Numbered from the stretch's first letter, positions 9,839 through 20,169 are shown. The stretch: 64,000 bases of DNA from Eutreptiella sp. 'Long Island Sound 2002' (GCA_964036045.1 OZ038399.1:27665349-27729348); one strand, 5' to 3'. Numbers and translations: made by a program. Notes: a model not told the origin generated them from the sequence alone.

Positions 9839-11542
9839 AAAAACACACTGGGGTGTGTCGCTACGTCAACGAAGAACGTAGTGCGGGTAAGTCCCAGAAA
9901 AAAAATAGAAATGTAGCCTCGATGGGGCGAAATCTGCTTGATCTGACCTGATTTGGGCTGAATTGGCACTGAATCAGGATGGATGAACCTGAGATGAGAC
10001 AGAATGAGGAGTGACGAACAGTCCTCCGTGCAGTAAAACATTAGGTTAAGGGCTAAAAAGCATGTAAACGGATCGAGAATCGATACCAAACCATGCCCTG
10101 GTTAAGAATGAGGTAGATTATTGGTGGATTGAGTGGGGGAATCAAGAAATGGAGTGACATATCGGCGCTCTGGCACAGTTTAGCTGTCGCGGACACGCTA
10201 CGGTGTCCTCCACGTACTCTACATCGTGTTACTCCCGCTTTTCTCGTTCTGAAAAGTGCAGCATGTGCTTCAGATTTGGCGCATCTGGTGGATGATCACA
10301 AGATTCAGCAAGATTGAGAATCAATTTGAGCAGAGATGAAAGAGATTAAGGAATCACAGAGAGGGAAAACAAATACAAATGTAGTCTGTAGGCCCTAAGT
10401 GAACCATTGAAGGCAGGGCTGTTTTTCTGTTCACTCAGTTAGGCAAAGCCATAACAGATCTTCGAGGAATGAGAGGAGATGACAAGGAAATCAACCCAAA
10501 CTGTCCTAAAATCAGCAAATTCCCTAAGATGAAGGTGAAATGAAGCGGAATGTCTAGAACTGAAACTACTAACACCTTCGTTTAGACTAGAGTTAATATA
10601 TATTGTCGTTTATTCAGCTCAATTGTGCTTTCCGGCACGTTGGTTCGCGAGCATCCAACAGATTCCATGAAAATGTGGATCATGTGATGATGCATCATGA
10701 TGGGACATGATAGCCCTGGATCCTTGGCATGTAACGCGCCGAAGGTTCGCTGGAGGCGCTTTACTGACAGTATATAACTGAGAGACACCGAATAGTCCTT
10801 TATTTACAGTGGCGACGGTGTCAATCGACTTGGACAAGGCCCATCTTTCGATTGAGTCCCACAAGACACTTGGATTCACCATTTTCGACAGTTTCAGGTC
10901 GGATTGAGCTCACATTGGCGTGTGCCCAAAATACACTAAAGCTTACGGAAGCTCTGAGGTCCGAGAGGTTGCTGTTAGAAGTCCCTGGAGCTCCTATGTG
11001 AAGGTTGTCTGAACAATTGACGTCGGGGTTTTGCTGCAACAGTGCAAGAATGATGAACAAACCTGAGGAATTCAAGTTAAATTCAAGGAATCTGGATCTG
11101 AATCTGGACTTTGGCTTCAGCATCACGGCAAATGAAGGTAAGATCTGTGTTCCTGGCGTCGCATCTAGTGCAGCCAGTACTACAGGGGGTGCCTGTAGGG
11201 GTGAATGTCGCTGCGCAGCGTTTTCACTATGTACATTTGCTTCCATCTGCACGAGTAGCCAAATTCCAAAGATGCACAGACCAACAGAGACAAGATTACC
11301 CCGAATCTGCCTGAATTAAGCCTGAGTTTGGTTTTTTCTGGACACGGCAGCACACTCCGTGGCTTTCGGCAGCGTACCTACGCCTTGTCTGCCGAACGGA
11401 GACCAAAGAAAAGTTGATTGACGTCAAATTATCAAACATTCGCAGTTCTCCACATCATTTCGAAATCAGGAAGAATGAACAGTGGATTGAGCAGAATGTG
11501 GTTTATACGACATGATGTGGTTTTTTCAAGTCGTCAGAACAC
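9839..11542 (-). other. 3' region of element A between pol and PPT
   Basis: This is 1.7 kb of element sequence downstream of the integrase-chromodomain stop. It holds only short frames; the longest on the coding strand is 143 codons at 11252-10821, with no recognised motif, signal peptide or membrane segment. An envelope-like gene is therefore not supported. It may be an untranslated region or the remains of an accessory ORF. Confidence 0.6.
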
Positions 11543-13210
11543 TCACATTGGAATAAGTGGTCGACGGGGCGAGCCTGAAGTCGGCCAAGCACGAATACAT
11601 GTGACCACCAACCTGTCTGGTGGGGCCCTCGTACGTCTTGCGCGCTGTAAATCAGCGGCCGAACTCGAAGCTTGGTCTTCATTTGGCTCCTGGGCTGGCC
11701 TGACCGCAGGAGGGGGGATCGACGGATCAGCCCTGGAATGTGGCTGCTGAGGGCCGTAAAAGGCTGGATCTCGATTCACCACAGGTCTTTTTCCGTCGCT
11801 CTCCACCTGTCTGTCTGGTTTCGACAGACAGTCTGTCAGGAGTACGCCAATTTCGGGGTGCTTCTTGAGGAAGTCGATGAACCCCTTGGTGTACCCATGG
11901 ACAAAAGAATGGGCTGGTTCCCAGTTGTTGTGACTGGAATCAAAACCCCTCCACTCACACAGAAATTCCCATTCGCCCTTTTCGTCACGTCTTTCTTCTA
12001 AAATCCTCTTGAGTTCGTACTTCCCCCCTTCGATGACCCGATCGGACAAAAATTTCGAAGTCCAAAAAAGGGGTTTAACCCGATCCTTGGGGGAGGGGAT
12101 CTCTCTCTTGAGGCGATCGCCCGAAACTTCAATTTCCCTGCTGACATCCACACGAATCCTCCACCTGTTCTCACCTAGACGCGCTGTAACAGCGAATGGC
12201 CCCTCCCACAAGGGAAGAAGCTTATCATCTCCGTCCAGGGTGGTTTCGGATTTTCGAAGCCAAACTCGATCATCGACTTCAAAATTGTGGGGGTTTTTTC
12301 GGGCTTGATTCTGGACCCAAAGCCAGTCAGCTTGATGCTTATCGATTAATTTCGAGACAGTTTTTTCTGCTCGTTGGATTTCGTCCAAAAACAACGAAGC
12401 ATCTTTACAAGGGCGAGGATTATTCAACGGCATGTTCCACCAACACTTCTTTCGTCCAAAGACAATTTCATTTGGAGAAAGGCCATGGTACAAAGGCGTG
12501 TTGTGGTAACGGCGAAGCAATGCGAAGAGAACTTCAAGCAAATGGAAGTCTTTCTCACTGGCGAGCTCCTTACGAAGCATATTTCTAATTGAGCGGCCGG
12601 CTCTTTCGCCAGGCAGCGCTCGATGTGAGTGGATTTCACACCTGAGGTGGTGGATTCCAAGGCGAGCACATAATTCCTTCCACCATTCGGAGGTGTACTC
12701 TTTGCCTGAGTCCGTAACCACCTCGGATGGGACGTCCCAACCTCCCATCCAGGTCTGCGCGCACCATTTGGCGGCAGCCTTGCCAGTCATTGACTCGATG
12801 TTGCAAGGCAACACCTGAATGTAGCCAGAATGACGGCATTGTATAAGGAGCACCCCATTGACCTTTTTGTTGGTCCAATGGCACTCTTCGTCGTCGAGCT
12901 CACCAAGATAGAAAAAATCACTGGTGACTCTGTTAAAGAGGCGCTCCGGAATAGGATGTGGCCTCAGATGGCCGTGCTTCTTCGCGCTGGGTGGCGTCGC
13001 GACAGCACATTGGGCACATCCGGCGGCTACTTTCATACAATGAGTATATAGCCTTGAGCCGAAGAACCTATGTTTAATCATCGACCATAATCTACGGCCA
13101 TGTGCGTGGGGGGACTCCCATTTGTGCCACCAGTTTAACACTCGGGGGGCCAGGGCGTCTGGTACGCACAATTTACCCTCCATCCACAGCTTCCCCCCAT
13201 CCAACGAATA
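11543..13210 (-). CDS. Element A integrase with chromodomain
   Basis: This is the C-terminal part of Pol, in the same frame as the upstream RT-RNase H but separated by one TAA (13211-13213). Residues are counted from the TTG at 13204. The zinc-binding domain has His at 27 and 33-35 and Cys at 63 and 66 (CAQC). The DDE core is D96 (VTSDFFY), D165 (VVTDSGKEY) and E200 (LPGERAG), with 34 residues between the last two. A GPF-type module follows (LPLWEGPFAV, 330-339). A chromodomain lies at about 396-447 (YELKRILEE, EFLCEWRGF, NNWEP). The last 100 residues are a Pro/Arg-rich tail. Integrase inserts cDNA; the chromodomain is expected to steer it to marked chromatin. Start choice is nominal, since the domain would come from a polyprotein. 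Confidence 0.9.
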   Translation of the reverse strand, partial: YSLDGGKLWMEGKLCVPDALAPRVLNWWHKWESPHAHGRRLWSMIKHRFFGSRLYTHCMKVAAGCAQCAVATPPSAKKHGHLRPHPIPERLFNRVTSDFFYLGELDDEECHWTNKKVNGVLLIQCRHSGYIQVLPCNIESMTGKAAAKWCAQTWMGGWDVPSEVVTDSGKEYTSEWWKELCARLGIHHLRCEIHSHRALPGERAGRSIRNMLRKELASEKDFHLLEVLFALLRRYHNTPLYHGLSPNEIVFGRKKCWWNMPLNNPRPCKDASLFLDEIQRAEKTVSKLIDKHQADWLWVQNQARKNPHNFEVDDRVWLRKSETTLDGDDKLLPLWEGPFAVTARLGENRWRIRVDVSREIEVSGDRLKREIPSPKDRVKPLFWTSKFLSDRVIEGGKYELKRILEERRDEKGEWEFLCEWRGFDSSHNNWEPAHSFVHGYTKGFIDFLKKHPEIGVLLTDCLSKPDRQVESDGKRPVVNRDPAFYGPQQPHSRADPSIPPPAVRPAQEPNEDQASSSAADLQRARRTRAPPDRLVVTCIRAWPTSGSPRRPLIPM

Positions 13211-16200
13211 TTAAGAAAAAATTCCATCCTTGTGAGCATCTTTGGATTTGAGATTTCCAAAGACCTCTTTAAACATGGAATCATGCAGATAATCATTCGT
13301 CCAGTCACGGATGATAAGGGAATCTTTCGGCAGGGGTGGAGTTTTGTCCGGATCTCGACGCTTAATGCCCTGAATCAACCGAAATCCACTTACAGGTCGC
13401 GTATAGTCGAACCGTTTCACACTCCCTGAGGAGGGATCGGTGACTTTCTCCACGACTTTCAGTGATTTGGTTATAATTTCATGAGCATGCGCCGGATCTG
13501 AGAAGGCCGTGATGTCATTACAGGGTAATGCATGCTGTTTAACAGCGCATTGCATGCATTCACGTCGGATGAGCTTTTTTTCTTCTTGATCCCACTCGAT
13601 CACGACGTGGCGGTCCTGCTCCGTAGCATGGATGTTGGTACTTTGCAGCCCCTCTGAAGCGGGGTAAGCCCATCGGCTCAGAGCATCCGCTACCGTGTTG
13701 TGTTTTCCAGGCAAATACGACACATGGAGGTCAAACAAACTGAGAAATTCGTGCCATCTGGCCCGTCGACCAGCTGGGCTCGCGACAGTATCAATGTGTT
13801 CGGTGGCCCAATACTCCAGAGATCGATGATCCGTTAGGACCTCGACTCGATTGGTGCCAACCCACGATTGGTACTTCTTCAGAGCGCAGATTATGGCATA
13901 AGTTTCTTGCTCACGCGGTGACCATTGCATCTGGCGTGGAGCTAGCTTCCGCGACCAAAATGCAAGAGGGTAATGATCACCTGTGGCTTCATCAACCTGT
14001 TCAAGGACAGCTCCGACCGCGTACCTAGAAGCGTCGGTTCTTATGTAGAAGGGTCGGTCGAATTTCGGCACATGCAACGTGGCGACTTCGCAGAGGGCCG
14101 CCTTCAAGTGATGGAAGGCCTCCTCGCACTCGTCAGTCCACTTGACACGAACCTTTGAACCTGCCTTGCCTGCATCTCTCCCTACCTTCAATAATTCAGT
14201 GAGGGGGGCAGCAAATTTGGCATAATTCGGCACAAAAGTGTGGTGAAAATTGCAACAACCCAGGAATCCTCTCAATTCCGTGATCGTCTCAGGGCGCTTC
14301 CACTTCTGAATAGCGACGAGCTTCCCTGGACTGGGTCGTCGGGTGCCATTCTCAAGGAGAGAACCACAAAATTCGACTGATTTTAAAAATAGTTTTCCCT
14401 TCTTTGGCCCACAAATCAGCTGATTGGCATCAAGAATGTCCAAAACTTGGTTCAGCTGCTTTTCATGTAGGGCCACCAGCTCGGCTTCGGTCAGTCCCTC
14501 CCCCTCTGTCGCGATGATTATGTCATCTATGTACACACTCAAGAAGGCACGAAGCTCAGGATGAGCTGTAAAAAGCACATCCTCCATCATTCTTTGAAAA
14601 AACGAAGGGGCGTTCTTCAGGCCCATGGGCATGACCGTCCACTGGACTGGGCCACATGGCGTGCACATACAGGTGAGGGGTCGGCTGTCCTTCCTCAACG
14701 GCATTTGGTGAAAGCCGTGACGGAGATCCATCACAGAAAACAAACGACCTCTTGCCCTCTTGGCGATTTCCTCCTCAATGAGGGGCAGGGGGTGTGAATC
14801 CGCCTTGGTTTCGGCGTTGAGGTTGCGAAAATCAACAACCATTCGCCAACCATCAATAGTGTTCTGGTCTGCAGGCGGCGGCTTCGGGACTGTGAAGGGT
14901 GCACAGCACCACTCGCTGGTCATACAACCCTCAAGCCAACCAAATTCCCTGAGATTTCTCTCGATTATTTTTCTGAGTATCTCATGTTTCTGTCCATGGT
15001 TCTCATAAGGACGCTGTTTCTTCGCCTTGTACCCTTCACGAAGCTCGATGAAGGCTTCACCGAGCTGCCCACGGACAGGGGGGTCTTTGATCAACTTCCC
15101 CGAAAGGGTTGTGTCCTTCCGTTCCTCAAAAATCTTGTCTCTTTTCTTGGAACACAACTCAGTGTCCACCTGATCGCCAGGAATTACTGTCGAAAAAACT
15201 TTGGCGATTTCTTCGGCCTTGGCAGGAAGAATCTTCTTACGGATGTCCCTAAAAAGGTCCGTATCAACTGCCTCTTGAAGATAGGTGGGTCGAGTGTCGA
15301 CATTCCAGAGATTCTCTTCGTGATCCAGCTCCTCGAAAGGATCTATGAAAGCTTCCACACGGGGTTTTTCATAAAAAACTCTGAATTTGCGGCGCGAAGA
15401 AAATTTTTTTGTCGTCCGTGCGCCGTAGATTCTTTTGGATGTAGATCGTATTGGGGAAGAGGGAGACGAGGCGAATCCATTTGACGTTGGATCACCTTGG
15501 GCATCTGACGGACAAAAATCAGAAAAAATAGATTCATCATCAGTACCACGCTCAACCTCAGATTCAGACCCAACACAGGAATCAGTACTAGAATCAGCAG
15601 AATCAGAGTCAGAAAGCTTTCCATCCACCAGGAATGCAAGCGAACTCCAGGGCCGCTGTGGCAGGGGACCTGTGTCGTCCCTGGCATACAGCTTAATCTT
15701 CCTGGGAAGTTCGATGTAATCTACACAAATGTCTTGCAATTCCTGAAACCAAGGCTTGTCGTCCCACAAGGGCACAACTAAAATCGCCTGGGTTTTATCT
15801 TGCTTGATTTTGTGGATGACCTGCTGGATTAAGTGAAACGGAGGATTAATCCATAACTTCTTGTCCCATTTATGGGTCCAAGCGTCGCGAAAGTGCTTGT
15901 CAAAGCGCTTGTTCTCGCGGTTAGCAAAGGCATCATACTGTGGCCAAAAGGAATGGTGTTCATAAAAATATTCACAAATTGTATCGCGCCATTTGTCGAC
16001 AACTCTGTAGGATGAAGAGTGCCAGCGCGAAGGGCGTCGTGGCTGGGAGTCCCTACGAAGACATTCTAACTCTCGGGAGTAATCGGCACTCCCATTCACC
16101 TCTGCAATGGTGACATCTTCGCCAAACTTTGGTGTAACCTTTTGCTTCAAAAATTCTTCTGCACTTTTAAACCCTGCGTGCAAAAAACGAAATTCAGGAC

Positions 16201-16759
16201 GCTCCAAGGGACCTGACACCAGCAAAAAACAACGCCGATGACCTACGGGCGCCACCCTGTTCTTGCGAAGCCAAGGATGGCCCAAGTAAAGGTCATACTT
16301 TATGTCGGCACGATAGAAGTAGTCATCCTTAAGGATAACTTCCTCCACATTGCCATCTTCCCAAAGGTCTTGAGCGACCAAATGAGTTGATATATAACAA
16401 CCGCGTTGCCCACCTGCGAGAGAATGTCCAGAAACTCCCTCGAGGGTAACAGGATGAGGCGAATCAAACACGCAGTCGTCAGGCAAAAAAGAATAGGATT
16501 GGAGATTTACCTCCGATCCATTGTCACACAAACAAGTGGCGAGGTGGAAATTGCCCTTGCAATCAGAGACCCACAGCTTTGTGACAAACTGACGGGCCCT
16601 GTGCTTGGACTGTACACCAACCTCGTCCACTACAACAGAAGGATCCGCTGCCGGATCCAGGGGAGAGGAGACAAGCGACCCTACATCAAGTAGTGGTCGA
16701 GAAGGAATCTGGGGATCATGCCTGAAATCGCCTGGGGAGGGGCGATTTTCGTGGCTCCC
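13211..16759 (-). CDS. Element A Pol: protease, Dam-like methyltransferase, reverse transcriptase, RNase H
   Basis: Numbering is from the GTG at 16630; the frame is open further upstream to the gag stop. An aspartic protease-like domain comes first (residues 20-130) with DNGS at 36-39 in place of DTG/DSG, and LGHPWL at 116-121. Residues 220-335 form a domain like phage DNA N6-adenine methyltransferases: YDAFANREN, then LWINPPFHLI with the NPPF catalytic-type motif at 262-265 (15836-15847), ILVVPLW and ELPRKIKLY. An acidic Ser-rich linker follows (338-395). RT (about 520-800) has WRMVVDFRNLN, FSVMDLRHGFHQ, MPMGLKNAPSFFQR and SVYIDD at 698-703. RNase H follows (RTDASRYAVGAVL, LTDHRSLEYW, YLPGKHNTVADALSR). 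The product would be a polyprotein that copies element RNA into DNA. The DNG active site is unusual and the MTase domain is not part of standard gypsy Pol. Confidence 0.9.
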   Translation of the reverse strand, partial: GSHENRPSPGDFRHDPQIPSRPLLDVGSLVSSPLDPAADPSVVVDEVGVQSKHRARQFVTKLWVSDCKGNFHLATCLCDNGSEVNLQSYSFLPDDCVFDSPHPVTLEGVSGHSLAGGQRGCYISTHLVAQDLWEDGNVEEVILKDDYFYRADIKYDLYLGHPWLRKNRVAPVGHRRCFLLVSGPLERPEFRFLHAGFKSAEEFLKQKVTPKFGEDVTIAEVNGSADYSRELECLRRDSQPRRPSRWHSSSYRVVDKWRDTICEYFYEHHSFWPQYDAFANRENKRFDKHFRDAWTHKWDKKLWINPPFHLIQQVIHKIKQDKTQAILVVPLWDDKPWFQELQDICVDYIELPRKIKLYARDDTGPLPQRPWSSLAFLVDGKLSDSDSADSSTDSCVGSESEVERGTDDESIFSDFCPSDAQGDPTSNGFASSPSSPIRSTSKRIYGARTTKKFSSRRKFRVFYEKPRVEAFIDPFEELDHEENLWNVDTRPTYLQEAVDTDLFRDIRKKILPAKAEEIAKVFSTVIPGDQVDTELCSKKRDKIFEERKDTTLSGKLIKDPPVRGQLGEAFIELREGYKAKKQRPYENHGQKHEILRKIIERNLREFGWLEGCMTSEWCCAPFTVPKPPPADQNTIDGWRMVVDFRNLNAETKADSHPLPLIEEEIAKRARGRLFSVMDLRHGFHQMPLRKDSRPLTCMCTPCGPVQWTVMPMGLKNAPSFFQRMMEDVLFTAHPELRAFLSVYIDDIIIATEGEGLTEAELVALHEKQLNQVLDILDANQLICGPKKGKLFLKSVEFCGSLLENGTRRPSPGKLVAIQKWKRPETITELRGFLGCCNFHHTFVPNYAKFAAPLTELLKVGRDAGKAGSKVRVKWTDECEEAFHHLKAALCEVATLHVPKFDRPFYIRTDASRYAVGAVLEQVDEATGDHYPLAFWSRKLAPRQMQWSPREQETYAIICALKKYQSWVGTNRVEVLTDHRSLEYWATEHIDTVASPAGRRARWHEFLSLFDLHVSYLPGKHNTVADALSRWAYPASEGLQSTNIHATEQDRHVVIEWDQEEKKLIRRECMQCAVKQHALPCNDITAFSDPAHAHEIITKSLKVVEKVTDPSSGSVKRFDYTRPVSGFRLIQGIKRRDPDKTPPLPKDSLIIRDWTNDYLHDSMFKEVFGNLKSKDAHKDGIFS

Positions 16760-16762
16760 CTA
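16760..16762 (-). promoter_or_regulatory. In-frame UAG between gag and pol (possible readthrough site)
   Basis: The context is AAC GCC TAG GGG AGC. Gag and Pol share one frame (19054 to 16630 is exactly 808 codons), and no other stop lies between them. This is the arrangement of elements that make Gag-Pol by stop-codon suppression, such as gammaretroviruses, rather than by frameshifting. I did not identify a downstream pseudoknot. Confidence 0.5.
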
Positions 16763-19700
16763 GGCGTTCTGACCTCCAGTAGCTGCGTTAACATTATGGA
16801 CACACCCTGATTCGTCGACCCACTCATCTTGGAGCGGATCATCTGCTGGATTCAAGGCATTTTCAACGTAATCTCGGTCCGCATCGGACACCTGATCTGC
16901 ACCTGAGACCTGATCCACACGATGGTTGCCCTTTCCACGTCCACGGCCACGGCCGCCGGATGATGGACCTCCACCGTCGCCACGCCCTCTGCCCTTACCA
17001 GAGAAAGGGGTTCCCGAAGGATTTCCCTTACCTTTACCCTGGAATCCTGGAGCATTTCCCTTGTTTGCACCGGATTGAGGGGTTTGGCCTGGATTTCGAT
17101 TTCCGCCTCCGGCGTTGCTATTGGGATTTTTCTGGCCGTTCGGCTGCCCACCGGAGCCGGATGGAGTCCGATTTCCTGTGCCTTGGGACCCGCCAGGGCC
17201 TCCAGGATTTTTGTTTCCACCGGAGGGGGTCGGATTCCCTTTTCCAGCCTTCCCACCATGCACCTGTCTGTCATTCCTGTCTGAATTCTGCGAATTACTG
17301 ATATTTTCACCAATCACCTTGTGATCGTAAGGAGACCATCGGTGATTATCAGTAGAATGCGTCTTAGCTAGGTTCGTAGAACCTAAAAGAAGGCAGATGC
17401 TACAGTGCTGCTGAACATTCCGGGTGTCATTCACCTTTTTGTTGCCCTTTTGGGCCCCATTTCGGGTGTTTTGCTGGGTATTCTTGTTTCCCCCAAGACC
17501 CTCATGGAAATTCTGATTGGCGGCGTCGGCGAGCCGCTCAACCTCCTCCCAGAGTTCCTTCGGGGTGAACGAAAACACCCAGTTCTTGGCCTTCAGGCGA
17601 TGGCCATGGAAGCTTACTCCCCTGTTGAGGACTTGGACAAACAAGTCCCGATCCTCATGTTCATGAAACTTGATTTTCCACGTGTTTTCAGTGAATTTCA
17701 CCTTGGAAAACGACGTGGGGGAACACTTTTGAAGTGCTTCCCGAACTGAAAATTTATTGGCGGAGGCATCGAAGCCTTCCACCTCCGCCCACCAGGTCTT
17801 GACCTTTTCTTCGGACTGTTTGTTCCGAAGGGTGGCGGCAGTTTCTGAGGGGATCTTGTCAAAAATCAGACTTTTCAGCTCGGCACTAGAAAATGTTTCG
17901 CCTGAATGTTCAGCTTCTTCCACTAAATTCCAGAAGCGCTGTTTTTTGTCTTGCACTTCGTGCAAGATTAATCGCGAGAATGAAGGAAAATTCTTCAACA
18001 TTTGGTGGTAATGGTCCTCTGGCAGCCGGGATCCACGTACCTCCAACTGTTCCCACACCTCATCAAAGGTAAGGGGGGAACTTGTATCCTCGCGATCACT
18101 CCAAGTCCTGAGCCAAGTGTTGGCCGGCGCTCCCTCAAGGCAATCCAAGAGGGCCATCAGGAACTGATCATCTTGGAGTTTTTGAGTCTTAACCCACAGT
18201 TTAAATTCCCGTTGGAACTGAGGCCAACGTCGGGGGTTCCCATTATACTTCGGTTGCTTGGCAACCTGACGAAGTCGCAAGGAAGTAGGATTAAGAAGCG
18301 AATCCAGCCCAACACCGGCCGTAATGGCAGACACCTTGGCGGCATCATTCGCCACACCAGCTCCGGCGAGGGTCTGGGCGAGCAACAGCTGGGCTAAGGT
18401 ATTGGAATCAGCAGCAGGAGGGGCAGTACGGGAGGCAGTTCGCTTGGCATTCTGAGCCTCAGTCCTAGCCTCCGCCGTCCTACTCTCAGAACGAGAGATT
18501 TTAACCCTTTCCTTTAGCTTGGTCCTGCTGATCCTTGCATCGGTGGTCCTGGAGTCCACCGAAGGAGCAATTGAAAAAATTTCTGTCGCCTCCTCCGATG
18601 GCTCTGTTGCTTGTTCCACCGATGAGGCGCCCTCAGACCGCATGTGCGTCTTGAAAAGATTTTTTATTCCCAGCGTTTCAATGATGAGGTGCATTTGATC
18701 TTTGAGCGTTTGGAGCTCAGCATCTCGCTGGAATCTGCAGGAGCAGTCGGCAGGACAGTACATACCGTGTCCTGAAGGGCCTGAGCAGGCTGTCCGACCG
18801 CTGATCTCGGTGGTCCGCAGCCAGGAGTCCACTTGGGGAGCTCCTTCAGCCCTGATTTCCAGGCTTGCCTGCCTGGCCGCCTCTAAAATTCCTTCCTCAA
18901 CCGCGGCGGCTAGATCGTCGCGGATGGAAACAGGGGGACGAGGGGCGGAGGGCCCGGGAACAGGTGCGCAGCCCTTCTCCTTCGGGAAGGGGCTTGCCTC
19001 CCAGATCTGCAAAAAAATGGCAAAAGAGTCATCTTCTTGAGAACGCCACCACATCCTGGTATTAATTTCGTCCTGAAGGAGGAAAAAATATTCCGTTAAA
19101 AATCAGAGGCGATTCTTTCTTGTTCGATCAGCTTAGACGTGGCTAAGAGACAAAGGGCCTCAAGGGCCTCAAGGTTACGGGTCACTTCTGGGGACAAATG
19201 GTCGCCCCAGTGTGCCCAAGAGGCTGGTCGATTATAGCTAGGTACCTCACCTGGACCACCCATCTCAATGTCGTTCAGATCGGCGTCCAGGGTCTCAAAT
19301 GTTGGACACCCGTAAGGAATGTTGGTACCTGCCAGCTCCGCAAGCTCTACCGGAGCATTGCCATCGTCGTAGGCCGGCGGATTCCAGCTGCTCGATGGCC
19401 AATTTCGACTGGGATCATAATGGTAATCTGGGTCTCCATAGCTGCTGATGTGCGCCCTTCTTGGGCAGCTTGGGCTTGCGCAAGGCATTCCTCTCAAGGC
19501 CTCGTTCGCGCAGCACCATGGCAGCGTAATCGTTAGTTCTCCAGAAGCGGCGGAGTCTACGGGGCCGTACTGGGGAGCGGGCTGTGGACTGAAGGGCTGT
19601 GAAGCAACATTCAGGTAGCCTCTGCTACCATGAAAGTGCTGCCCTAGGTCGTTGATGGTGCCGGAGGGCTCAGGGCCGGCAAGACCGGGGGGGCAGGCAC

Positions 19701-19794
19701 GCGAGGAGTCGACCTGAACGCTGCTGTTGGGGGCAGAACCGGATACACGGACACCAACGGAGGCAAGAGCGGCGGCAACGGAGGCAAGATCCAT
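16760..19794 (-). CDS. Element A Gag (one frameshift)
   Basis: The frame starts at ATG 19792-19794 inside the 5' LTR and crosses the LTR end and PBS as ...GQHF-HGSRG-YLN.... It breaks at a run of five As (19098-19102; six in A'), then continues as a 764-codon frame from 19054. Near residue 271 of the second part begins a Ty3-type capsid core (YNGNPRRWPQFQREFKLWV, later NTWLRTW). At about 550-571 is a Cys2-His2-like zinc motif (C-x2-C-x11-H-x4-H). The tail is Gly/Asn/Arg-rich with RGRG boxes, expected to bind RNA. It ends at TAG 16760-16762, and pol continues in the same frame with no gap. The one-base loss makes this copy defective unless corrected by frameshifting. Confidence 0.88.
19614..19630 (-). 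promoter_or_regulatory. Primer binding site of element A
   Basis: TGGTAGCAGAGGCTACC starts at the first base after the 5' LTR. Its first bases pair with a tRNA 3' end reading ...CTCTGCTACCA, close to initiator-Met tRNA, the common primer of such elements. The site is also translated, as codons for H-G-S-R-G-Y of Gag. It contains a short inverted repeat (GGTAG/CTACC). Confidence 0.85.
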
Positions 19795-20164
19795 GCTGAT
19801 TGTTATCCGGCAAAAAATCCCAGTCTATGAAGAAAATTGATGCGGATTATCCTAAGTACATCTGAGTGTCCATATCTATCTGAAAAGATTTATATAAATC
19901 CGATTGTGAAAAAATATTTGGCCGATCTGGCTCGCGCACGCGCGTCAGCGGCAAATGGCGATTCCGGGTAAATGATCGGAACGCGGCGGATTTACGATGA
20001 ATGGACCGCGGAATCAGATCCGGCACATCAGAAATATATAGGTCTGATCCTGAGACTGAGCTGCGGGGCGGCGATTCCGCCGAAGCAGAGAAAATGACCA
20101 AAATGTAGTCAATCTGGGGCAGATCTGCTAAAATCTGAGCAGATGGGGGTTCGCCGCACTTACA
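19631..20164 (-). repeat. 5' LTR of element A
   Basis: 534 bp with TG...CA ends, abutting the PBS on one side and the AGGTC duplication on the other. The last 164 nt (19794-19631) are coding, giving the first 54 codons of Gag. Confidence 0.97.
19889..19900 (-). promoter_or_regulatory. TATA-like box in element A LTR
   Basis: TTTATATAAAT lies about 96-105 bp upstream of the Gag ATG. It is the best TATA match in the LTR and occurs in all three LTR copies. It would place transcript start a short distance upstream of the ATG. Confidence 0.5.
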
Positions 20165-20169
20165 AGGTC
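20165..20169. repeat. Target site duplication, right (AGGTC)
   Basis: Right member of the AGGTC pair made by insertion of element A; family B sequence resumes as CTTATAAGCTTC. Confidence 0.95.

Larger units (their letters stand above)
9295..20164 (-). mobile_element. Family A LTR retrotransposon, complete (10,870 bp)
   Basis: Two 534 bp LTRs with TG...CA ends flank a gag-pol region. The order on the minus strand is 5' LTR (20164-19631), PBS, gag, protease, Dam-like methyltransferase, RT, RNase H, integrase, chromodomain, a 1.7 kb 3' region, PPT and 3' LTR (9828-9295). The element is bordered by the duplication AGGTC and lies inside family B pol. Domain order and the chromodomain place it among Ty3/gypsy chromovirus-like elements. 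The LTRs differ at about four positions out of 534 by eye, so insertion was recent. A one-base loss in gag (19098-19102) and two in-frame stops (16760-16762 and 13211-13213) interrupt an otherwise continuous gag-pol frame. Confidence 0.96.

Noticed and set aside
9839-11542. Envelope-like third ORF in element A
   Set aside because: Only short frames, and no signal peptide or membrane segment.
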